From NCBI GenBank assembly GCA_963830495.1, contig CAWHMS010000003.1, positions 815,901-879,900 on the forward strand: DNA of 64,000 bases, read 5' to 3'. The notes beneath the pieces were generated by a model. That model worked only from the letters and a program-made list of their open reading frames with translations, was not told the DNA's origin and did no database searches. The translations under genes were made by a program, and so were the position numbers. Origin of the DNA: CAWHMS01 sp963830495 (lineage in GTDB: Bacteria > Actinomycetota > Actinomycetes > Propionibacteriales > Nocardioidaceae). Below, piece by piece: positions 46,689-53,010 of the stretch; positions within the stretch are counted from its first letter, which is position 1, and every line of letters begins with the position of its first letter.

Positions 46689-47083
46689 CGGTGCGTCCCT
46701 TCCGGTTGCCGAGGTTCGGCCAGCCGCCCTTCCCCGGCGGCTGGACAGTCACCTGCCACTCACGCACCGTAGTGACCTCACACCCCAAAAGAAACACCTT
46801 TCACAGAAAAAACTTCTGTCACATGGCGTGTCGAGTTGACAAACCACACTCATGGCATTTCTGAAACCACACTGGTGTGATTTCGCTGCGCAACCACAAA
46901 GGTCGTCCTCGCGGACGCCGCTGACCTGCGGCTTTGCTGCATTCCACCGGGCTCGGCGTCGGCGGGGAGGCTCGAGTCTACGTCGAACCGCGGCTACGGT
47001 CACAACCGGCGCCGAGAAACAAAAGACACTTGCCCTCGGATGGGGCGTATCACCGCAGGCATGCCACCCGGGTCTTGCCGAAA
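46689..47083 (-). promoter_or_regulatory. Long leader of the NlpC/P60 gene with repeats and hairpins
   Basis: This 395-bp gap has no supported gene. On the gene strand it holds TGTGGTT three times (complements at 46842-46848, 46865-46871, 46892-46898). Two of these lie in 10-bp direct repeats AGTGTGGTTT 23 bp apart. Also seen are a hairpin ACAGAA/TTCTGT near 46806-46820, a strong stem CCAGCCGCC/GGCGGCTGG (46720-46728 and 46736-46744), and a small GCCGA/TCGGC hairpin just before the start. The central 100 bp are visibly richer in A/T than the flanks. It probably contains the promoter, an operator and a structured 5' leader. Confidence 0.5.
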
Positions 47084-47866
47084 TCAGTCGGAGTCTGACC
47101 GCGCCCACCGGGGCGGGCGGCGCTCCCGGAACGCCGTCATTCCCTCGCGTGCCTCGTCGGAGGCGAACAGCCGAGCCGAGAGCGCTACGAGCCGGTCGCC
47201 GTCGGTCTCGATCCGGCCCAGCAGGTCACGGTTGAGCAGCCGCTTCGTCTCGCGCAGCCCCTGCGGCGAGCCCACGGACAGCGCCCTGGCGAGCTGGGCT
47301 ACGGCCTCGTCGATGCGTTCGTCGGTCACCACGTCGGTCACCAGCCCCGACCGCGCCGCCTCCACGCCGTCGAACGTCGTACCGGTGAGGTACTTGCGGG
47401 CCGCGTCGCGCTCTCCCAGCCGGGGCAGGGTCGTCAGCGAGATGATCGCCGGCGTCAGGCCGAGCAGCGCCTCGCTGAACGCGAACGTCGACCGCTCCGT
47501 CGCCACGGCAATGTCGCAGGCCCCGACCAGCCCCACACCCCCGGCCCGCACATGGCCGCGGATCACTGCCACCACGGGAGTGTCGAGCCTCGCCACGAGG
47601 CCGAGCAGACCGAGCAGTGCGCGGGTGCCCGCCTCCATGCCGACCTCGACCGCCTCGGCCAGGTCCGCCCCAGCGCAGAAGGTCCCCCCGGTGTGCGTCA
47701 GCACAATCGTCCGTACGTCGTCGGAGGCGTCCGCGCCCGACAGGTGGCCGCTCAGCTCGGCCATCAGCTGTCGCGAGAGGGCGTTCCGATTCGACGGTGA
47801 GTCGAGCGTGATGGTCGCCACCGGCCCCTCGACCGCGAGGTGGACCAGCGTGTCGGTGTCGGTCAT
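47084..47866 (-). CDS. Enoyl-CoA hydratase/isomerase family protein
   Basis: A 260-residue crotonase-fold enzyme: VATITLDSPSNRNALS at the N-terminus, the oxyanion-hole AGADLAEAVE and the RGHVRAGGVGLVGACDIAVA segment with STFAFSEALLGLTPAI, where the second catalytic Glu (SEA) is present. The first catalytic Glu position is not clearly filled, so isomerase or other crotonase activity is as likely as hydratase. Its start overlaps the stop of the PAP2 gene (ATGA), so the two are coupled. Confidence 0.88.
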   Translation of the reverse strand: MTDTDTLVHLAVEGPVATITLDSPSNRNALSRQLMAELSGHLSGADASDDVRTIVLTHTGGTFCAGADLAEAVEVGMEAGTRALLGLLGLVARLDTPVVAVIRGHVRAGGVGLVGACDIAVATERSTFAFSEALLGLTPAIISLTTLPRLGERDAARKYLTGTTFDGVEAARSGLVTDVVTDERIDEAVAQLARALSVGSPQGLRETKRLLNRDLLGRIETDGDRLVALSARLFASDEAREGMTAFRERRPPRWARSDSD

Positions 47867-49017
47867 CGCCCGGTATCGTCCTGGCGGCTGTCGTCAGTCT
47901 GCGGGCCGGCTCCGGCCGCGACCGCACCGTCGGAGGAGCTCGCCCGGGGCCCGGCCACCTCACCATCCGCCCTGGCGACGTCGGGCGGGAAGACCCCCAG
48001 GACACCGTCGCCCGGATCCGGTGGGCGTCTCTGCACCCGCATCTTGTGACCAGTCCCGATCGCTCCGATCCAGACCGCGATCCAGCCGATCGCCAAACCG
48101 GCCACGTCGTCGAGCAGGTAGTGCCACCCGAAGTAGATCGTGGCCAGCGTCGTGAGCGCGAAGTAGACCCACATGCCGTAGCGGACCGCGCGGTTGGCGA
48201 TGACGTAGTGCGCGATGAGGGCGGCGGTGAAGATCACGGACACGTGCAGCGAGGCGAAGGCGGCGATGCTCTGCACGGACTCGCTCGCATACGGATCGTC
48301 CAGCACCTGGTCCCGGCCCGCCGCCAGCGCGTCCTGCAGCTGGGTCACCCCCGTCTCCGGCAGGTCGACGAAGAGGCTGTGCTGGGCGAAGTACGGTCCC
48401 TGTGAGGGCAACCAGTAATAGCTGGCCGCGCCCAGGATCCAGTTGACGCACAGGGCGATGACGTACCAGTAGCCGGTCGAGACGTTCTTCGACCAGACCA
48501 GGGCAGCGGCCAGGCTCAACGGCACGAACATCAGGTAGCTGACGTAGACGAACGACAACAGGTGCGCCGAGACGCCCGTGCCGAGTGCCGAGTGCAACAG
48601 CGCTGCCGGGTCGTTGCCGAAGGCGAGAGCCCGGTCCAGCTTGAGCAGGACCACGTCGTTGAGACCCTCGCGCACGAACGGCAAGAAGCCCTTGAGGTTG
48701 CGGTACGCGACGTACACGACGTAGAAGCTGGACAGGCCGATCAGCACCAGCGAGATCCGGCTGCGGGTCCACCGCTCTGTCGAGTAGGTCTTGAAGGACG
48801 ACCAGAAGTTCCGGAACCCTCGGTTGGAGATCAGCACCCGCGGCACCACGTCGGCGAGGAAGAACAGCAGCACGATCACGGGCAGCCGCACGTAGGCGGG
48901 CCCGATGAACCCGTCGGGGTCGCGCAGCGGGAGATCCAGGCGGTACGACGCGATCCAGGCGAGCACACCGACGGAGACGGCGAGTCCGACCACGAAGCCG
49001 TAGGCCCGTCGCGTCAT
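47863..49017 (-). CDS. PAP2-superfamily membrane phosphatase / phospholipid transferase-like protein
   Basis: A 384-residue membrane protein with six or more segments. The PAP2 motifs are spaced as in the Aur1/PAP2_3 branch: LPSQGPYF, ASLHVSVIF (about residues 260-268, with the catalytic His) and FGWHYLLDDVAG (about 306-317). These enzymes dephosphorylate or transfer phospholipid head groups at the membrane. The C-terminal 60 residues are a disordered tail. It is translationally coupled to the enoyl-CoA hydratase gene, suggesting a lipid-related unit. Divergent from the TPP riboswitch. Confidence 0.82.
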   Translation of the reverse strand: MTRRAYGFVVGLAVSVGVLAWIASYRLDLPLRDPDGFIGPAYVRLPVIVLLFFLADVVPRVLISNRGFRNFWSSFKTYSTERWTRSRISLVLIGLSSFYVVYVAYRNLKGFLPFVREGLNDVVLLKLDRALAFGNDPAALLHSALGTGVSAHLLSFVYVSYLMFVPLSLAAALVWSKNVSTGYWYVIALCVNWILGAASYYWLPSQGPYFAQHSLFVDLPETGVTQLQDALAAGRDQVLDDPYASESVQSIAAFASLHVSVIFTAALIAHYVIANRAVRYGMWVYFALTTLATIYFGWHYLLDDVAGLAIGWIAVWIGAIGTGHKMRVQRRPPDPGDGVLGVFPPDVARADGEVAGPRASSSDGAVAAGAGPQTDDSRQDDTGR

Positions 49018-49161
49018 CGAATCGTTCCCCAGTCTGTGAGAGCTCCTGCCGATCTGCGGCCGATGGGCGGCGACCGTCTTGACATCCTAGTCCCCGGCCG
49101 CCTCCCGGGAGGGGCCGTACGCCGCGCGCGGCCCACGCACGCACGTCGCTCGCGACAGGGG

Positions 49162-49167
49162 TAATCT
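49162..49167 (+). promoter_or_regulatory. Candidate -10 hexamer for the riboswitch transcript
   Basis: TAATCT lies 10 bp before the first paired base of the TPP riboswitch. The -35 region CGTCGC is poor. The position is right for a transcript that begins just upstream of the aptamer. Confidence 0.4.
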
Positions 49168-49177
49168 GGCAGGCGAA

Positions 49178-49262
49178 CGACAGGGGAGCGCAGCAGGCGC
49201 TGAGAGTGCGGGAGACCGCAGACCCTTGAACCTGATCCGGCTAGCACCGGCGAAGGGAGTCG
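49178..49262 (+). ncRNA. TPP riboswitch (THI element)
   Basis: All parts of the thiamine pyrophosphate aptamer are present: the conserved GCTGAGAG after the first stem, ACCCTTGAACCTGATC (48 to 64 nt from the start), the CCGGCTAGCACCGG stem-loop and the closing CGAAGGGA. Outer bases CGAC and GTCG close P1. It lies 60 bp before ykoE, so it controls uptake of thiamine or its pyrimidine precursor. A GGGAGG ribosome site near the ATG suggests translational control. Confidence 0.96.
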
Positions 49263-49321
49263 ACTCTCGAGCAGGCAGCCGCCTGTTTCCCCTCCCGAAC
49301 CGCGTGGGAGGCATCAGCACC

Positions 49322-49981
49322 ATGGTTACTGCAACACACGACCACGAGAAGGTGGCCACCGGTCCGTGGCGCACGATCGACCTGGTCACCACCTGCCTGA
49401 TCGGCGTCGTCTTCGGCGTCGCCTACTGGGGGTGGTCATCGGCGTACACCGCCCTCGACCTCAGCGGCGTGCTCGGCCCCGTCAAGGGCCTGTTCGGCGG
49501 GCCGTGGCTCATCGCCGGAGTCGTCGGCGGCCTGGTCGTCCGCCGTCCGGGGGCTGCGCTGACGGCTGAGTTCCTGGCGGCGATGGTGTCCGGGATCCTC
49601 GGCACCCAGTGGGGCGCGACCGTGCTGTTGTCCGGGCTGCTGCAGGGCTTGGGGGTCGAGTTCGCCCTGGGACTGCTGCTGTTCCGCAACTTCAGCGTGT
49701 ACGTCGCGATGCTCGGTGGCATCTTCGCCGCTGCCTTCGAGACGCTCTATGAGTGGGACGCCTACTGGATCGGGCTCAGCACCTCCTGGAAGCTGCAGTA
49801 CCTCGGCTGGTTCGCGCTGTCGGGGGCGGTGGTGGCCGGGCTGGGCGGCTGGCTCCTCACCCGGGCGCTGGCGAGGACCGGCGCGATCGACGCGCTGCCG
49901 GCCGGCCGCGAGGCGGCGCGCCACGCCGACCAGGAGGCAGCGACCCAGGAGTCGGCGCGGGACTCGGCTCATCGCTCCTGA
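49322..49981 (+). CDS. ykoE: ECF transporter substrate-binding subunit YkoE (thiamine/HMP)
   Basis: A 219-residue membrane protein with about five or six segments (LVTTCLIGVVFGVAYWGW; GPWLIAGVVGGLVV; ATVLLSGLLQGLGVEFALGL; YLGWFALSGAVVAGLGGWLL). It starts directly under the TPP riboswitch, so its ligand is thiamine or hydroxymethylpyrimidine. The C-terminus is a hydrophilic tail. Its stop sits in TCC-TGA-C, and the ATPase frame follows in the +1 frame without a canonical start (see separate entry). An ATG at 49322 with GGGAGG upstream is the start. Confidence 0.92.
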   Translation: MVTATHDHEKVATGPWRTIDLVTTCLIGVVFGVAYWGWSSAYTALDLSGVLGPVKGLFGGPWLIAGVVGGLVVRRPGAALTAEFLAAMVSGILGTQWGATVLLSGLLQGLGVEFALGLLLFRNFSVYVAMLGGIFAAAFETLYEWDAYWIGLSTSWKLQYLGWFALSGAVVAGLGGWLLTRALARTGAIDALPAGREAARHADQEAATQESARDSAHRS

Positions 49982-50028
49982 CGAGGGCCAGGTCGGTGCA
50001 GAGGTCGCGGTCGAAGGGCTGACCTGGC
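49976..50028 (+). promoter_or_regulatory. Candidate +1 recoding element at the ykoE/ykoD junction
   Basis: The ykoE stop lies in TCC-TGA-C, the shift-prone string of the antizyme type (UCC-UGA) and similar to prfB (CUU-UGA-C). Five nucleotides after the stop, GCCAGGTC (49987-49994) pairs perfectly with GACCTGGC (50021-50028). Slipping +1 at UCC would join ykoE to the ykoD frame (Ser-Asp-Glu-Gly). ykoD has no ATG, GTG or TTG between here and its Walker A region. This is inference from sequence only. Confidence 0.4.
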
Positions 50029-51488
50029 GACCACTCCGTCGTCGTACCAACGTCCTCGACGGCATCGAGCTGCGCATCCCCGCCGGGCAACGCGTGCTGG
50101 TGGCAGGGCCGAGCGGTGCCGGCAAGTCCACGCTGCTCCGAGCCATGGCCGGGCTGCTCCTCACCGCCGCCCACGGCGATCTCAGCGGCACGGTCCGGAT
50201 CGCCGGTCGACCGGTGCAGCACGCCCCAGGCGACGTCGGCCTGCTCAGCCAGGACCCGGCCGCGGGCGTGGTGGCCGAGACGGCCGGCCGGGACGTGGCG
50301 TTCGGGCTGGAGAACCGGGCGCTGCCGCGCGAGGCGATCTGGCCGCGGGTGCACGACGCGCTCGCGGCCACCCGATTCCCCTACGGCCCCGAGCGCGCGA
50401 CCCGGGCGCTGTCGGGCGGGGAGACGCAGCGGCTGACGCTGGCCGGGGCGCTGGCGCTCGGCAGCCGGGTGCTGCTGCTCGACGAGCCGACATCGATGCT
50501 CGACCCGGTGGCGGCCGCCTCGGTGCGGGAGGCGGTACGACGCCAGACCGCCCAGCGCGGCACCACCACGATCGTCGTGGAGCACCACCTCGAGCCGTGG
50601 CTCGACTACGCCGACCGGCTCGTCGTGCTCGGGCGCGGAGGTCGGATCGTCGCCGACGGACCTGTCGACACGGTGCTGGCAGCCGAGGGCGCTGCGCTGG
50701 CGGAGCAGGGCGTCTGGGTGCCGGGTCTGCCCGCGCCCACCCCGCTGGCCGTGCCGCAGGAGCTCGTCGAACCGTGGCGCCCGGGGCCTGACTCGCTGCT
50801 GGCCGCCGAGGACGTGGAGGTGCGGCTGCGCCGTAGCCTGGTGGAGCCCAACGCACCCCGGGTGTGCGCCCTGCGGGGCGTCGACGCCTCCCTGCACTCC
50901 GGGCGCACGCTGGCGCTGACGGGGATCAGCGGGGCCGGCAAGTCGACCCTGGTGGCGGTGCTGGCCGGGCTGCAGCGGCCGACCGCCGGCGACGTACGCG
51001 CACATCCCGAACTGGCGACCCGGCGGGGCCGGGCGCCGTGGCGCTGGCGCTCGGCCGACCTGGCCGCACGGCTGGCGTGGGTGGCCCAGCTGCCCGAGCA
51101 GGCGGTGGCCACGCGCACCGTCGCTGACGAGGTGCTCTGTGCCGCCCGAGCCTGCGGTCGCGACGGAGATCGTGCCGAGACCAGGGCGCACGGCCTGCTC
51201 AACGTGCTAGGCCTCGAGGACCTGGGCTCGGTGTCGCCGTACCACCTCTCCGGCGGCGAGCAGCGGCGTCTGATGGTCGCGGCCGCGCTGGCGCACGGAC
51301 CGCTCGGGATCCTCCTCGACGAGCCGACCGTCGGTCAGGACCGCGGCACGTGGGGGGCCGTGGTGGGGATCATGGTGGCGGCCCGGTCCGCCGGCGCCTC
51401 GGTCGTCATCTCCAGTCACGATGCCGTGGCGGTCGATGCGACGGCCGACACGACGCTGACGCTGGACCAGGGACGGGTCGTCGCATGA
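49980..51488 (+). CDS. ykoD: ECF transporter ATPase YkoD with two ABC domains
   Basis: About 502 residues with two fused ABC modules. The first has Walker A GPSGAGKST, signature LSGGETQRL and Walker B VLLLDEP; the second has GISGAGKST, LSGGEQRRL and ILLDEP. This is the energising subunit for YkoE/YkoC. The start is unclear: family similarity (VEGLTWRPLRRRTNVLDG) begins just after the ykoE stop, but the nearest in-frame ATG is 230 bp upstream inside ykoE (49749). Non-canonical initiation, +1 recoding from ykoE, or a sequence error are possible. It overlaps ykoC by ATGA. Confidence 0.88.
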   Translation, partial: DEGQVGAEVAVEGLTWRPLRRRTNVLDGIELRIPAGQRVLVAGPSGAGKSTLLRAMAGLLLTAAHGDLSGTVRIAGRPVQHAPGDVGLLSQDPAAGVVAETAGRDVAFGLENRALPREAIWPRVHDALAATRFPYGPERATRALSGGETQRLTLAGALALGSRVLLLDEPTSMLDPVAAASVREAVRRQTAQRGTTTIVVEHHLEPWLDYADRLVVLGRGGRIVADGPVDTVLAAEGAALAEQGVWVPGLPAPTPLAVPQELVEPWRPGPDSLLAAEDVEVRLRRSLVEPNAPRVCALRGVDASLHSGRTLALTGISGAGKSTLVAVLAGLQRPTAGDVRAHPELATRRGRAPWRWRSADLAARLAWVAQLPEQAVATRTVADEVLCAARACGRDGDRAETRAHGLLNVLGLEDLGSVSPYHLSGGEQRRLMVAAALAHGPLGILLDEPTVGQDRGTWGAVVGIMVAARSAGASVVISSHDAVAVDATADTTLTLDQGRVVA

Positions 51489-52966
51489 GGCGTCCTTCGG
51501 TCGGTCCGCTGGCGCTGCTGGCCGCCAGCCTGTTCCCGGCAGCGGGAGCCTTCGCCATCGACACCGCGCGGGTCGGAGTGATCGGTGTGGCACTCGAGCT
51601 GCTGACGCTCGGCTGGTTGGTGCGCGACCTGCGAACCACGCTCCTCCGGGCTGCCTTCGGGCTGGTAGCGGCGTTCGGCATCGCCCTCACGACGTACCTC
51701 TACGGCGGCAGGGACCTCGAGACGACGGCGGCCGCCGCGCTGCGCATCCTGTACCTGGTGCTACCGAGTGCGTTGGTCCTCCCGCTGGTCCGGCCGAGCG
51801 AGCTCGGCGACCACCTGGCTCAACGGCTGCGGCTGCCGCCTCGCCTTGTGGTCGCCTCGGTCGCGGCGCTGCAGCGGATCGACTCCCTGGCCGACCAATG
51901 GCGGCAGATCCAGCGCACGAGGCGCTCCCGCGGACTCGGTCTCGAGGGCGGCCCGGTACGGCGCGTGCGGGCTTCGGCCGGCAGCGCCTTCGCCCTCTTG
52001 GTGATTGCGATGCGGCAGGCCGGGCAGCTGGCGATGGCGATGGATGCGCGGGGCTTCGCCGGCGCGCGACGCCGTACGTGGGCCGCACCCGCTCCGTGGC
52101 ACGCAGGAGACACCATGGTGACTGGCATCGCCGTGTTTCTCGGACTCCTCCCCTGGCTCCTGAAGATGACCTGCCGGTCGTGGCCGGCAGGACACAAGTG
52201 CGAGAGGCGAGCGATGCATGAGCGTGGTGGCCGGCGGCGGGTGTCCTTCGTCGGGGCGCTGGCGCTCGCGGTCGTCGTGGCCGGCTGCGGGGCCGACTCG
52301 ACGGATGAGTCCGAGTCCGAGCCGATGATCGGCGTCGGCGACTGCTTCGCGGAGGACGCAAGCGAGCCGGTGCCCTGCAGTACGGCGCACGAGGCTCAGA
52401 CGATCTACGTCTCCGACGCCGCGCCGCGCCCCGGAACCGCCGCGCTGACGCCGTGTCGAGCCGCCCAGGCGGCCTTCCTCGGGCAGGACTTCAACAGCCG
52501 GCTGGACGTGCGCCTCTGGGTGGCCGCCGACGAGACCTGGTATCGCTGCGACCTGGTGCTGCGCAACTCCACCCGGGCCGGGTCGGGCTACGAGCAGTTG
52601 CACCAGTCGCTCGAGGGAGCCTTCCGGACCGGCGTGCCGCTGTATCTGCGCGCGTGCCTCGATGCGACGTACGACCCGCTGCTGGACCAGGACTACGTGT
52701 CCTGCGCGGAGCCTCATCGGAGCCGCGAGCTGCCCATGGCCCCGGCGATCGGGACCCTGGATGAGCCCTTCCCCGGCGACGTCTCGGAGCGCGCGATCGG
52801 GGCCTGCAACGCGACGGCCGCCGGAGCGAAAGTGCTCGGCAAGGGCCGCACGGTCCAGGCCTTCTACCCCGAGAATGCCGAGGCCTGGGACTCCGGTGAG
52901 CGCACCGCCGACTGCTGGGTGAGCACCAGTCGAGGTCGGCTGCCCGCCGTGTCGCCGCGCGGCTGA
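51485..52966 (+). CDS. ykoC: YkoC/EcfT permease continuous in frame with a septum-formation-type lipoprotein
   Basis: An open frame of 493 codons. Residues 1-243 are the EcfT-type permease YkoC: about five membrane segments plus the two coupling motifs RSRG (in RTRRSRGLGLEG) and DARG (in AMDARGFAGA), the hallmark of EcfT that docks the ATPase. Residues 244-493 are a separate protein with its own ribosome site, lipobox and domain (next entry). No stop separates them. Either the first protein reads through into the second or ykoC ends by internal initiation and incomplete separation. Start overlaps ykoD (ATGA). Confidence 0.82.
   Translation: MRRPSVGPLALLAASLFPAAGAFAIDTARVGVIGVALELLTLGWLVRDLRTTLLRAAFGLVAAFGIALTTYLYGGRDLETTAAAALRILYLVLPSALVLPLVRPSELGDHLAQRLRLPPRLVVASVAALQRIDSLADQWRQIQRTRRSRGLGLEGGPVRRVRASAGSAFALLVIAMRQAGQLAMAMDARGFAGARRRTWAAPAPWHAGDTMVTGIAVFLGLLPWLLKMTCRSWPAGHKCERRAMHERGGRRRVSFVGALALAVVVAGCGADSTDESESEPMIGVGDCFAEDASEPVPCSTAHEAQTIYVSDAAPRPGTAALTPCRAAQAAFLGQDFNSRLDVRLWVAADETWYRCDLVLRNSTRAGSGYEQLHQSLEGAFRTGVPLYLRACLDATYDPLLDQDYVSCAEPHRSRELPMAPAIGTLDEPFPGDVSERAIGACNATAAGAKVLGKGRTVQAFYPENAEAWDSGERTADCWVSTSRGRLPAVSPRG
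52214..52966 (+). CDS. Septum-formation-family lipoprotein (internal start in the ykoC frame)
   Basis: The ATG is preceded by GAGAGG and gives a 250-residue protein with a lipoprotein signal (FVGALALAVVVAGC, lipobox VAGC about residue 25). An acidic linker (DESESE) follows, then a septum-formation-type domain with GDCFAEDASEPVPC and CSTAHEAQTIYV and further conserved Cys (TPCRAA, YRCDLV, CLDA, CAEPHR, CNAT, CWVS). It should be anchored outside the membrane. It lies in the same frame as ykoC with no stop between. A role with thiamine uptake is not obvious. Confidence 0.75.
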   Translation: MHERGGRRRVSFVGALALAVVVAGCGADSTDESESEPMIGVGDCFAEDASEPVPCSTAHEAQTIYVSDAAPRPGTAALTPCRAAQAAFLGQDFNSRLDVRLWVAADETWYRCDLVLRNSTRAGSGYEQLHQSLEGAFRTGVPLYLRACLDATYDPLLDQDYVSCAEPHRSRELPMAPAIGTLDEPFPGDVSERAIGACNATAAGAKVLGKGRTVQAFYPENAEAWDSGERTADCWVSTSRGRLPAVSPRG

Positions 52967-53010
52967 CCAACTTCACGGGTCAGGGGTGGCGAGTCTGGGG
53001 TGGCGGGTCA

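Noticed and set aside
46689..47083. c-di-AMP (ydaO/yuaA) riboswitch upstream of the NlpC/P60 gene
   Set aside because: The leader has hairpins, but I could not find the conserved strings I remember for this class; only a covariance-model search could settle it.
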